A DNA stretch of 64,000 nucleotides, from positions 53,538,001-53,602,000 of the forward strand of contig CM065818.1 in NCBI GenBank assembly GCA_033398695.1, written 5' to 3'. The stretch is from Orobanche coerulescens (taxonomy: Eukaryota > Streptophyta > Magnoliopsida > Lamiales > Orobanchaceae). The translations under genes and the position numbers were made by a program. Of this stretch, positions 18,986-30,592 are shown in pieces. Every line of letters starts with the position of its first letter. Position 1 is the first letter of the stretch. The notes below the pieces were generated by a model. The model saw nothing but the letters and a program-made list of their open reading frames with translations. It searched no databases and was not told the origin of the DNA.

Positions 18986-21700
18986 GTGGAAACCTAGGCT
19001 GTCGGGTCAGTGGTGTCTGTTGAGTTTTGTCTTGTCGAATTTTGTCTAACTAAGTCGTGTCGTGACGCGTCGTCTGAGTTTGTTGGTCGTGATTAGTATC
19101 GTGGGCGATCATCATCTTCGTGCGACCTGTGGATGTAAGTCTCCCTTCTTTGTATTATGCCTCGTGTGACACGAGCTATTTGTTTGATTTTGTATTAAGT
19201 GACGGAATCCTCTTATGGATTTTGATTTCTTGATACGTGATTATTTGACTCTCATATTTCGTTCATGTGAGGAGTAGTGTTGCTGGATTGTGCATGTTGG
19301 ACTGTATTTCTTTTATCCACTGCGTGAGTTCTTTTGTAATGACTTTCGGTATTTTACCGACTGAGTTTTATTTCGAAAACCGATTCCCTTAACCGAGTTT
19401 TTGGCATTATGGCCTTGATCGCTTTGGCGAAATTCTTATGACGGTATTTAGTATTTTATAAATGGCTTTTGTGAGCTTTTGAAATATTACCGTCATCGGC
19501 CTTTTTGACGTTGTAAATGGTTTTTAGCCTGGTGAGTTCCAGCGCGGGACCCACGACGCTATAAAGTTTTGTGTAATTACCTGAAATTTTTGGGCATTCT
19601 AGCCCATTGAATTATCTTGGAAAACCTTGAGTATCTTAGAAAATAAATTTCGAGACGTACTTTTAAAATGAATTATTTTCTCGTGGTACATCCAAGGTGC
19701 CACAATATGTTTCAAAATTCTTCTACCTCGAGGACCCAAAAATGTTTTGAGATATTTTCAATGTTTTATAAACACTTTTACTTAGACCCGAGGGTCGAAT
19801 ATTCTGAAAGTTTTTCACTAAGAGAAGGTGTCCTCATTTTTGTGCAAACGCAAGATGATTTTCAAAGTCCCGAAAATGATGTTGTTCAACTTTTTGTAAA
19901 ATGATACTCAAGATCAACTGGTGTTTCCAAACTGTTTTCAAAAAGGTGGTTTTCGTTTTTAAAGACCTATCATTCCTGTTTGCGGACCGAAAATGCATGT
20001 ATGGTTTTCGAACTTTCGTTACGGTGTTAATCCGATTTGTGATTGAATTGGTGGCGTGAGCGTTGAGTCGTTGCCACGCATATGTTTTGTTAACCCTTTG
20101 TGGGAGGTGTGATGACGATCTTTAATGTTGTCATTTCGTGGTGGCTTGCGTGTTATTGCACCTGTGTGAGCTGTTAAAGCTTGGGTTTGTGCGTTTATGC
20201 ACATGGGTGATTGCTTCATGAGGTTTGTAATTATGTGCTGGTTATTGTTCGGTCCGTTAAGGTCGCCGAACGATACCATCGTCACTGTAGTGTTTGTGTG
20301 TGTGTATTACTTTACGATGGTAATCGTTGTATATGATATGTGTTATGATTCCTTGTTGTGCTGAGTTGGCATCTCCACTATGTTGTTTTGCGATGTTATG
20401 CCCCATTGTATCTAGAGCCGAGGTGTTTCAACCGTGGTGTGCCGGGGGCATGCATGTACCAATTGTCCTTCTCGTCAGTAACGCATTTCGAGTGTGGACC
20501 CGAAAGACACAGGATCTAGTTTCGTGAGTTGGGTTCCGAGTTTTCGGGGCGAGAACTTCAGTACAGATATCAGAATCGGTTTTGAGAGGCCTTTGAAGGA
20601 TGTTTCTGTCAGTTGCTTGTTGTGTTGTCACCTTGATTTCGTGTTGTGAGTTTCAGGAACGACACTTCTTTTAGAAGAGGTCGAATATAATACCCGTATT
20701 ATTTTTAGCTTCTATATTTTCTTTTTCTCCAGTCTATCGATTCGCTCATATTCGTTGATACTTTCTGAACTTGTTCTGTATTTTGGTTTCATCGTTCGAA
20801 TGAGATGTGATCTTGTTTTGGGTCGATCTGGTTATCGTTGTAACTTTTCTGAGTTCGGTTCGATTCTTGTGAACCTTGTTCGGAAGTAACATCTTTTGAT
20901 TCTACTAATTCTTTTATTCGAAGTGGATCGGATTTGGAACTTCTGTATTTTCGACTCTGTCGACTCGTTTATGTTCGTTGACATTTTCTGAGCTTGTCCT
21001 GCCCCTTTCTTTTGTTGATCGAACGAGCGTGGTATTGTTTCGGAATAACTCGTTTGTCGTTGTGACTTTTCAATTTCTATTCCCTTTCATGTGGATCTTA
21101 TGTGAATGCATATGTTGTTGTTTTCACCGGATCATATATTGTCTCGAGTCGAGATGTGAACCTTGGAGTTGTTGTTTGAATTTTATTGTTCTTCGTGATT
21201 CGAACATGATCGTTCGATTTTTGTTGTCTTGATCTTTGTGGTTCGATCGTTTGATTGTTCGGTTTTTGTTGATCTCGTTTCGTGATTGTTGAGCGTTCAG
21301 ACTCCTTCCTACTTCCCTTAAGTTCGGGAAATTAGTCTCGTTTTCGATCTTCCAACCCTTGGGCGGTGGAATTCCGTATTTGTTCAGCGTTTGACTCGCG
21401 TTTGGATTGATGAGCCATTAGGTTGGTCAATCATATTGATTTTCGTTCGTTGTGTTTTGTGATTGTTCGGATAATCGACCTGATTGTACTATCTATTTGA
21501 TGACGTTTGTCACTTATTGATTTTATTATGTCTCTACGGTGGCGTTGTGTTTGTCGTCGTGGAGCGTGTTTTCACGCCGTATGTCTCTTTGCGTTTCTTG
21601 CAGCGTTTCGCCGTTGGGCGCGAGTTTTCAGTTTTGTGTATCTCGTCGAGTTTTCCTGGTGGGTATATTGCTTCCCCCTACCTGTTTTAAGTTTCGGGAC
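18986..21700 (+). other. L non-coding internal region
   Basis: No reading frame here resembles gag, protease, RT or integrase. At about 20655-20700 a decayed copy of the purine-tract/LTR junction is visible (ACACTTCTTTTAGAAGAGG followed by TATAATACCCG). From about 20700 to 21300 two diverged stretches resemble the U3 start of the L LTR (for example GGTTCGATTCTTGTGAACC near 20855). The interior therefore seems partly built from old LTR pieces. It may serve packaging and length requirements only. Confidence 0.7.
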
Positions 21701-21705
21701 GAAAC

Positions 21706-21725
21706 TTCTTTTAAGGAGGGTAGAA
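21706..21725 (+). other. L polypurine tract
   Basis: CTTTTAAGGAGGGTAGAA directly precedes the 3' LTR. The context GTTTCGGGACGAAACTTCTT is nearly identical to that of H, evidence that both use the same replication machinery. Confidence 0.8.
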
Positions 21726-24556
21726 TGTAATATCCGCAATTTCGAATTTCGGTAATTTTCTTTTTTTCGGCGGAAGTCCGTTTTGACGACTCGCTCATGA
21801 CCGTTTCGTCATTTCGAGATTGATTAATATGCACTTTTTGTCATCCGAGTTCGTTTCGGTGTTGTTTTGTTGAGTTCCGTGTCTTTTGGCGACTTTTCCG
21901 CACTTGAGCTCGATTCTTGCGAATCTCGTCCGAAACTGTTGTTTCGAGTTTCTTGTAAGTTCATTTAATGTTATTATTCATGTTGCGAGCTTTGGTTCGG
22001 TGTTTCGATCGTGTATCGTGATTTCCGGGCGTTTTGGGCCATTTTTGTAATTTCCCAAAGTTTGGGGTAATTACTTCCGTTGTCGAATTCCGACACTTCG
22101 GGTGGTCGGAATCATGTGTTCTCTTAGCGCTTGGATTCGTCTTTGCGAGTAATTCGTAACCGTATCTTCGGTTTTTACTCAGGTTTGGGTTTCGGGGTCG
22201 TCCGGGCCGTCAGAGTGGCCACGGCCGAGTCACGGCCGGGCGAGGCTGGCTTTGGCCGAGTTACGGCCGTAAGGTGCGATTCTGGCCGTAATGTGTGCGA
22301 TTACGGCCGTAAGTGTGATCGAATGCAGTATGCGGGCGCTGGGCATCTTCGGACGAAGGCGATTCTGGCCGTAATGTGTGCGAGTTACGGCCGTAAGTGC
22401 CGGCGATTGTTGGATCGATTTTTGACGAATGCGATTACGGCCGTAAGGCTGCCGAAATACGGCCGTAAGGGCGAGTTACGGCCGTAAGGCACTTTGATTC
22501 TGGCCGTAACCCTGCCGGCTATATATAGCCTGGGCTCGGCCAGACTTCATTTCTTACGCGTTTTTCTTCCTTTTTCGGCGGCTGGCGACGGGAGGCTCGG
22601 GAAATCGAGTTCTTGGCTGATTCTAATTATTTCCAAGGCATTTTGGAAGATCCTTGTTGATTATATCAACATCTAGTCCGTGTGTTTCGTCGAATCAAGG
22701 TATATTTCTTGATTTTCCTTCAAGTTGACTTTTCGGAGAATTTGTTCTTGATTTCGATTCTAGTCCGATTTTGATACATCGGTTGGTGTAGTATGATGTT
22801 ATTAATCGTGTTCTATGGGTTGTATATCCATATCTCGAGTTTGTTCAACTCGATTAGTGATTCGAGTGTTCTTGGGAGTTATCGAACATTGAGTGTTTGA
22901 TTAAATGTCCCAATGAGTTTCCCTTCGATAGTTGTTGGGATTTCCGTTGTTTTGGCCTTGATTCTCATCGTAACCATGTGTTATTGTTCCTTCCGGAGGT
23001 TTATAGGTGTTCGAGGATTCCGATGTTGAATCTCGTTGGTGATTGATGATTCGTGTGGTGTTATTCTCGTAATACTCGTGGTGCTATCGCGTTCTTGATA
23101 TTGTTCGGGGGTTCGGGGTTATTCGACCGCGTCCTATCCGTCGTCTCGTTGCGATCGTGATTTCGAGGCAAGTACCTTATCCATACTTTTCTTGTTTTGT
23201 GGATATGATGATTGGTGATCGTCTTGGTGTGTTTGTTTGTTTGTTTGAAATGAGTTTTCAAAAGATTTGGTTAGCCTTGTTAAAGGCCCTCTTTCAAAAC
23301 CGCGTGTGTTTTGTGATTGGTGTGTTTCATGAACGAGTATGTGACTCCTGTGGATATGTTTGGTGTTGATGATGCACTTGGTGTTGCGTGTGGATGTATA
23401 TTGTTTCATTTCGGTACATTGTGGTTTGACGTGGTGTTTTGCTAAGTGTTTGATGCCTCTGGGTGAATTGTTTGGATATTCTTGGTGCGATATGTTATTT
23501 GTGCATGATTGATTCGCTAGCCAGCTTGGGTGGGTCCGACGGGATCCGACGGGATCATGGAGTGGGATTTGTGGCTTCGTCCCGGTCCTAGGCGACGTGT
23601 GGTGCTTGAGTATTTCGCTAGACAGCTCGGGTGGGTCCGACGGGATCACGGAGTGGGATTTGTGGCTTCGACCCGGTCCTAGGCGATGTGAGTACTGTGT
23701 TTTGTGAATATGTTTGCTCACCTCGGGAGGGTTCGACGGGACCACGGAGGGAATTCCAATGGCTTCGACCTGGGTTCACGAGTGAAACTTCACCAGTTGG
23801 TGTTGATTTTATGTCCGCCGAGGACACGTGATGTTGGGCTCGGGCCCTGTGAATTGTTGTCTGTTTTCTATTTGCGAAAACAAAACCTTTGGGCTATGAC
23901 CCCTGTTGAATTTTGGAAAGAGAAGGATTCGGAAATCCTAAATTGTTTTCTATTAAAACTCTCGATGGCATTTTAAACTGTTTTATAAATTGTTTTCCCT
24001 TGATTTGTGATCTTTCGGTTTTGGAATGTTTTACCAAACTCATGCCTCAGGAAGTGCTTTTCGTTACGTTTGGAACTTTGAGGATTCCTGATTATTATTG
24101 TTCTTGGAACTTGTATTGTATGGCTCGTATTTTTGCACTTGTACTTGCACTAGCAAAACAATGGAGTTTTGCTAACCCCCGAGTATTCGGGGGGTGGATG
24201 TCTATTTTTGCATTCAGGTTTTGGAGCATAGCACAGGGTCGGCACGAAGGATGATGAAAGATGAACAATACTAATCACACGAGGATCCATTGATGTCGTA
24301 TTGGTCTAGTTGTATCTTCTTTTCCGCTGCAGTATCTTTTTCCCCGTTGTACGGGAGTTTATTGTATTCTGACCCCTGCGTGGGTATGTGTTTGGAATTG
24401 AGTTGTATATTATTATTGAAAGACCAAGTCGGTCTACCGAGTCATTTTAGCCTTAAAGGCGATGTTTAGATGTTTGATTTTAGTTATCAGCCTGGTAGAT
24501 CCTCGAGGAGAGGGTCTACGGCGTGTAATATCCCTGAGTGGATTGGGGGTGTTACA
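21726..24556 (+). mobile_element. L 3' LTR
   Basis: This 2831-bp copy of the 5' LTR has the same landmarks. Small differences include an extra GATCCGACGG in the first repeat module (about 23540) and restored or altered palindromes. It ends GGGGGTGTTACA, followed by TCCCT. Confidence 0.92.
22261..22528 (+). promoter_or_regulatory. TTACGGCCGTAA array and TATA box, L 3' LTR
   Basis: Exact TTACGGCCGTAA sites lie at 22261, 22301, 22385, 22435 and 22476. Variants lie at 22280 (TTCTGGCCGTAA), 22457 (ATACGGCCGTAA) and 22498 (TTCTGGCCGTAA). TATATATAG follows at 22519. Compared with the 5' LTR some sites are exact here and degenerate there (22301 versus 16731), and the reverse (22498 versus 16930). 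Confidence 0.75.
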
Positions 24557-25921
24557 TCCCTCAGATTTGAGTAATCATCGGATCCTCTAACTACTTCATT
24601 TTAATTTCATCGATTAGCGACGACGAAATTTCCAAAGCACAAAGTTGTCTGACAACTCCTGGCGACAAAATCTCAACACCCAACTCGATCACGCTGAAGC
24701 TCAGATTGAGACGTAAGTATCTCAAGCATCCGCAACGTAACCGGTTTTCGACTCAAGGCGTCTGCCACGATGTTCGCCTTGCCCGGATGATAAAGGATTT
24801 TGAGATCATAATTCTTAATCAACTCCAACCACATCCTGCCTCATATTCAACTCCCGCTGAGTAAATATGTACTTCAGACTTTTATGATTGGTAAAAATCC
24901 GACATGCAGAGCCAAAGAGATAATGATGCCAAATCTTGAGCGTAAAAACAACTGCCGCTAATTCCATGTCGTGAGTAGGGTAATTGAGATCATACGGCCT
25001 CAACTGCCTCGATGCATACGCAATAGTCTTGTCGTGCTGCATCAACATGCACCCAAGACCCTGACCTGAAGCATCACTATAAACAGCAAAACCCTGGTTT
25101 CCACACGGCAACGCTAGAATCGAGGCTGAAGTCAAACGCCTCTTCAGCTCCTCAAAACTCGACCGCCTTTCGTCATTCCAGACAAACTTCTCAGATTTCT
25201 GAAGCAACTGTGTAAGTGGACGATCCAGTTTCGAGAACCCTTCGACGAACCTACGATAGTAGCTAGCCAAACCCAAGGAACTATGGACCTCCTTCACATT
25301 CTTAGGCAGTGTCCAATCCAGCACTGCCTTAATCTTCTGTGGATCCACATGGACCCCATCGCCTGAAATCACGTGACCCAGAAACATCATTTCCTTCAGC
25401 CAGAACTCGTATTTCGAGAACTTCGCATAGAGTCGCTCGGTCCCCAAAACGTCCAACACTACATGCAGATGTTGCACGTGCTCCTCCTCATTCTTCGAGT
25501 ATGTAAGGATATCGTCAATGAATACGACGACACAATTATCCAAATACTCGATGAAAACCTTATTTATCAACTGCATGAACACCCCCGATGCGTTGGTTAT
25601 CCCGAAGGACATAACCACAAACTTATAATGTCCGTATCTCGTCCAAAAAGTTGTTTTCGGGACATCGGACCCCTTCACCCAAAGCTGATAGTACCCCGAT
25701 CTCAAGTCGATCTTCGAGAATACCACAACTCCCTGAAAGTGATCAAACGAGTCATCAATCCTCGGTAAGGGATACTTGTTCTTTATGGTCACTTTGTTTA
25801 GCTCACGATAGTCGATATATAAATGCAGTAAACCATCCTTCTTCCGCACAAATAGGAAAGGTGCGCCCCAAGGCGAAGCACTCGATCGAATATACCTCGA
25901 CTCAAGAAGCTCACTCAACTG
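24557..25921 (-). pseudogene. H reverse transcriptase and RNase H, disrupted
   Basis: This segment would copy element RNA into DNA and remove the RNA strand. On the minus strand it begins right after a TAG stop at 25924-25922. RT motifs in order are [49 protein letters not shown], the catalytic [13 protein letters not shown], and FLGHVIS. RNase H follows with [16 protein letters not shown] frameshift after ELNMRQ near 24835 moves the rest ([26 protein letters not shown]) to another frame. The gene is then cut by the L insertion. Motifs fit the Tekay/Del chromovirus group. Confidence 0.9.
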
Positions 25922-26434
25922 CTACTTTAACTCAGCCATCTCGTAAGGTGCCATGCGATACGGCGCCTTCGAAATTAGAGCCATACCCGGCTCTAACTCG
26001 ATAGCAAACTCAACCTCACGGTCCGGTGGTAACCCCGACAACTCGTCAGGAAAGGCATCTGGGAACTCACTAACGACTGGGATAGATGAAAACTCGACTC
26101 CACCATCCCCCTCCTTCAAGGCATAATACCAATAACCAGTAGGCCCCTTCCGCATGAGTCTCATCACCTTCAAGGCGTTAAATACGAACTTTTGGTTTCC
26201 TCTCTTTTGCCCTGCGAAAAAGGGCTCAGTGCCATCCTCGGCTAACATGGTGATGATCCTCGTGCAGTAGTTCATGATCGCACCATGCCGCTTGAGCCAA
26301 TCATCCCCGAGAATCAAATCCTCACCCTCAATATCCACAACAATAAGATTAGAGAGCCAAGGCCTCTCACAACATCCATATTGAAGATAAGGGGTAGCAA
26401 AAGCAACTCGATGATAAGCACGAGAGAAAAACAA
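25922..26434 (-). pseudogene. H protease C-terminal part and pol linker
   Basis: The frame encodes the end of the aspartic protease (VDIEGEDLILGDDWLKRHGA) and the linker to RT (FPDELSGLPPDREVEFAIEL). It is in the same frame as RT but ends with an in-frame TAG at 25924-25922. The protease active-site motif and all of gag are absent: upstream of about 26400 the sequence changes directly to leader sequence. This is a large internal deletion joining leader to mid-protease. Confidence 0.85.
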
Positions 26435-26616
26435 TCACAGTTCAAGAAACGGAAGTACGATACGAGAAAACAAAAGTATCGAGTAAGGAAAACTTACAAA
26501 CACTGGAAGTACCGAGATGATGGCAGCGTGATGATGATGTGCAAAATAAAACACAACTAGACCCAATTAACCAACAAGTCTAGGTATCCATAAACGTGGG
26601 CTCCGATACCATTTTT
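26435..26616 (-). other. H leader remnant and primer-binding site
   Basis: Next to the 5' LTR the minus strand reads TGGTATCGGAGCCCACG (26611 down to 26595), a variant of the initiator tRNA-Met primer-binding site, 5 bp from the LTR. The following leader resembles that at 2301-2550 (for example CATCACGCTGCCATCAT versus CATCGTGCTGCCATCAT) until the gag deletion. Confidence 0.8.
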
Positions 26617-28874
26617 TGTAACACCCCCAAGATATTCAGGGTATATTACAGCACCGTGGACCCCTATGTGGGACCCACCAGGCTAAATAATTAACACCGC
26701 TCATCTAACCATCTCGGTTAATGAGAAAACACACATAACCACGACAAGAATTATATAAAATGCGCAGTACAACCGGTAAACCAGACATCACCGAAATTCA
26801 CAAATACAATGTCGTATCCATCTTCCAAATTAAAGCGCGTAAGTACTCGCGAGTACTGTCTATCAGTTTACAAGTTCGAAAACAAACGTTTAAAATGGGT
26901 AACTAAAATAAAGGAACTCATTTGCACACGTCAACAACCGTGGCTGGCATCCTCGTACTACTCCAGTGCCCGCTCGACCGACTGAGCGCAACTTGAAATT
27001 CATAACACGAATTTCCCTAAAAACGGGTCCCCGAAAGGGGTTAGCAATTACGCTAGTACAAGTACTCAAGGCAAACCATTCGCTTACACATCTCAGAGTA
27101 CATGCATCAAAATGTTTCAAAATCAAGATATGTCTTTTCCCGGAAAACAAACAGTCACTAATCACAGTAGAAATTTTACCTAGGACCGGGGCTAAATCAC
27201 TGGTCCCACCCGAGGCCTCTAAGGACCCTCCCATACTGGCCATAGTTAAAAATCACGCACATGACTCGCCTAGGACCGGGGCGAAACCACTGGTCCCATC
27301 CGAGGCCTCTATGGACCCTCCCAGACTGGCTATCCAAACAAGCTCGTGAATCAGGAGCAAAATCACAGATTCCTCCGAGGCCTCATCGGACCCTCCTGGA
27401 GTGATCAAATCACACACATATAAATTACCATTTCATGTTAAGCATAAGGGTTTCACAAGATTACTTGCCTTGAGAAATTGGCGACGAAATGAACAGAAAA
27501 TCAACTACGCTTGCTAGGAACCGACAACCCCGAACCTAACAATTCTACATGAATAAAAAAATGAAATACACCCGAAACCCACCTACGATTCATTTAAATT
27601 CGTACAAAAATAACAACGAGGGCGGGTCGCAACCGAACCCTCTTGATTTCATAAATACCACGAAATTTACCATGAACTCGTAGGGAAAACATGAATATCA
27701 CTAAGATTAATCGCATACATCATGGATTAATCAACAACAAGGAACGAATCAGACATTAAATCGAAAACCTCCAAATTCCCCAAAAATAGGTTTCTAAGAG
27801 ATTACCTCGGATCGAAGATGAAGAACAAAAGTAGATGTTGTTAATATACACCAAGAATTCAAGGGAGATGATAGCTGAGATGATTGGAATAAGAAATTGC
27901 CTCAAAATCGCCTATGGACCGCTTAACCCTCGGAACTCCAAGTTTGAAGAAGTGAAATGACGAAATAAAACCGCTGCCAGATTTATATTTACAACACGCT
28001 AGCATGCGCTAGCACCATAGATAGCGTGCGCTACTGAGAATTCCAGAACCATCCAAACCGACTTTCAGGTACCATCGAGTCCCGATAGCATGCACTAATA
28101 TACTCCTTAGCGTGCGTTAATGAGGCTAAAACCTACTCTCTAGAGGCTATAGTTAGAGTTCCGTAAGTAGGGCCTTAGTGTGCCCTAACGATTGATTCCA
28201 GTACCTTCTGGTCTGATTTCCAGGTACTATCAGGTCCAATTAGTGTGCGCTAATCCACATAATAGCGTGCGCTAACTAGGCTGAAGGTAGTTCTCTGCAT
28301 TGGCTCGCTAGCATGCATTAAGGGCTGCTATTAGCGTGCGTTAACGGGCCCAAACAACAGTGCTGCTCCCAAAATGGTTCCACGAGTTTTCCCCCAAGGT
28401 GGAAACAACTCTAAATCGATACTGAACAAAACATATTCACGAAGAGTTGACAACGTCAATCACAATGCTAAAATAAAACATGATTCCGACCACCCGAAGG
28501 CTCGGAATTCGACAATGGAAGTAATTGCCCCAAACTTTTGGGAAATTACAAAATAGCCCCAATACGTCCGAAATACACGATACACGACCGAAACACCAAG
28601 AAAAAGCTCACAACATGCATAATAACATAAGATGGATTTACAGAAACCCCAAAACGGCAGTTCCGAACAACGATTACGAGAATCGAACAAAATAGCAACG
28701 GAAATTACATTAAACGTGGAATTGAGTAAAACAAGTCCGACACAACCTCGGATGACAAGAAGTCCAGTGTTAAATATTCTCAAAATATGAATATGGTTAC
28801 AAGCGAGTCACTAAAAAAACAAAAAATACACCAAAATGAAAAATACCAGAAAAAGGAACAATGCGGATATTACA
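26617..28874 (-). mobile_element. H 5' LTR
   Basis: The LTR is 2258 bp, uninterrupted, reading TGTAATATCCGCA...GGTGTTACA on the minus strand. It contains three GGGAGGGTCC modules (27160-27410), a splice-donor-like CCGAG/GTAATC near 27806, a TATA-like box near 27985, the TAGCG-NN-CGCTA array (27995-28343), and the block at about 28490-28560 shared with L. It preserves the empty site where T inserted in the left copy. Confidence 0.92.
27995..28343 (-). promoter_or_regulatory. TAGCG-NN-CGCTA array, right H LTR
   Basis: Sites include 28022 (TAGCGTGCGCTA), 28086 (TAGCATGCACTA), 28108 (TAGCGTGCGTTA), 28242 (TAGTGTGCGCTA), 28263 (TAGCGTGCGCTA) and 28332 (TAGCGTGCGTTA). Many differences from perfect arms are C-to-T or G-to-A at CpG, as expected for decay of methylated sites. 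The spacers contain CAGGTACTATCAGG-type words. Confidence 0.7.
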
Positions 28875-29198
28875 GCAATAACGAGGGCTCTGGGGTATAT
28901 GTTATTGTTCATGTAGTTCGGTCGACTCATGACTTGGTATGTATCACCCGTAGGGTAATCTAACCAGGGACATCCCGACAGGGATTCTGGGGTATATATT
29001 ATCGTCCAGAACATGCATTCGGACTGGGTATATACCTGGATGCCCACTGATGTGATGAGATATGATATGCGTATTATTCCGAAATAATGACGTGATATAG
29101 TACTGCTTATGTTTTTGGATTTTTGCACGACAATGTCATTGTCACAATACTGTCGAGGCACTGGTACTAGGTGAGAACGTCCTTCTTCTGGATATAGT
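28875..29198 (+). mobile_element. Gypsy LTR, second piece
   Basis: This 324-bp stretch lies between H and A. It carries the word GGGTATATATTATCGTCC and duplicated segments (GGGCTCTGGGGTATATGTTATTG near 28887 and GGGATTCTGGGGTATATATTATCG near 28981), typical of the R/U5 part of long gypsy LTRs. It plausibly continues the LTR broken at 4237. No coding content was seen. Confidence 0.45.
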
Positions 29199-30592
29199 TG
29201 TTGGGATTCGGTGCCTAAAACGAAGGCCCAGCGGAAGCGGTAAAACGAAAATTAATTCGATCCGAATCCCTATGAGGATCGATCGAGCTACGTATATACG
29301 AATATATAAAACAAAACACAAGAGATACGAAAAACATACCCTTGTAGTTTGTTGCTTAAATGGTATCCTTCTCTTGAGCTATTCCCCAAGCTTTGCTTGA
29401 TTTCCCTACGATCCAATGCGCTCCAAGCTCTTGGATGATCCAACGCCAAAAGCACCGTGTCTCTACTTGCCACGCGCCGAAGAAACGACCGGAATGACAA
29501 CACCTAGCTATCCTCCAAGGATACGGCTAGATCTAGGATGATGAAGCTTTCGATTATAACACTCTAAGTGTATAATCTATATCTTACTTTAATTTTCTCC
29601 AAGAAAATATATGAATGTATAATGAAGAAGATGATGAATAGTATGAAGCCTTTGGAAACTATTTCCTCTCTCTTTTCTTCTTTCCAAAAACGTGGCTTCA
29701 AGTGTCACTATGAGAGATTTGGTCTTCATACATATATTCTTATCATATCACCCCATATCTCCCACCTTTTGACAATATCACCAAAATGATATTTGTCCCC
29801 TTGATATGTCACAAAGCTAGTACCCCAACAAGTGAAGACTAAGACAATGGACGGAGTAGGTGACTTGGGGCAGCTATCTAGAAGGAGCCGGACAAGTTCG
29901 GTCCGTTTCGGACTCCCGAGAGTCCAAACAGATAAACTCTGATTCCGTTCCGATGTATTTATATGGATTAATTAATTCAATTAATTAGTCATATCAAATA
30001 CATAATAACATAATTAATTTCTCCAAGAAATAATTATATTCATGAATTAAATTAATCACCCATTGATATATTTAATTCATTAAGCCGTAAATCAATTTAT
30101 CCGATAAATCGATTTAAACATCCAATGTCCCAAATTTAGATATCCAATATCTAATATTCATAATGAGAGAATTAGCTTGATTCATTACGTTGTCAATCCT
30201 ATTGCGCGACTCGGTAGGTTCGTCTCAGTCAGCAATGGGAGGAACCAAAGAGTAGTAGCACCACCTAGCCAGCCTAGCAGCCTACACTGTACCCCTACTG
30301 AGAACGAATGATGGGATCTTTCAAGAACCATTCTATCGTGAATACCATTATACGTATAAACCCTTCTTTCAAATGTCCCAATCAAGTTATAGGGTCACGG
30401 TCAGTCAAACCCTATCTGTACTTGACGCTATGCATGCGTTAATGCAAATCGAGATCATCGAGCTCTCGTGTATCCAATACAACTAGCTCCAATGCTTTGG
30501 ACAAAGACTTATGATCTCATCTGCCAATAATCGCATAGGACATATAACCCGCTCACTAACAGGAGAAAGAATTCTATCTTGGTATTCAGTAG
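29199..30592 (-). mobile_element. A 3' LTR, distal part
   Basis: Plus-strand TGTTGGGATTCGGTGCC opens the segment, which matches the right LTR from 48457 until GGTATTCAGTAG, where element S is inserted. Its AGTAG (30588-30592) is the left copy of the S target duplication. Confidence 0.9.

Larger units (their letters stand above)
16159..24556 (+). mobile_element. Element L: LARD-type non-coding gypsy derivative
   Basis: Two LTRs of about 2.8 kb (16159-18962 and 21726-24556) start TGTAATATCCGCAATTTCG and end GGGGGTGTTACA. They are flanked by a perfect TCCCT duplication (16154-16158 and 24557-24561). A tRNA-Met-type primer-binding site and a purine tract lie at the proper edges of a 2.76-kb internal region without any gag or pol motif. 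Long LTRs plus a non-coding interior fit a large retrotransposon derivative. LTR ends, primer-binding site and purine-tract context resemble H, so a Tekay/Del relative is the likely helper. It is inserted in the pol gene of H. Confidence 0.92.
4238..28874 (-). mobile_element. Element H: Tekay/Del-like Ty3/gypsy chromovirus, defective
   Basis: Both LTRs read TGTAATATCCGCA...GGGGGTGTTACA on the minus strand. The left (3') LTR is 4238-5913 plus 14187-14753, and the right (5') LTR is 26617-28874. A tRNA-Met-type primer-binding site adjoins the right LTR, and a purine tract (GAGGGGGAGAA on the minus strand) adjoins the left one. The internal part encodes, from right to left, the end of protease, RT, RNase H, integrase and a chromodomain remnant, an order and lineage typical of Tekay/Del. 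Gag and most of protease are missing and the rest carries stops. Elements T and L are nested inside. The flanking 5-mers (GCCCT left, GCAAT right) agree at only three positions, so no clean target duplication is visible. Confidence 0.85.

Noticed and set aside
18960..21725. Possible captured host gene in the L interior
   Set aside because: All frames are short and unsupported, and part of the region aligns by eye with LTR starts.
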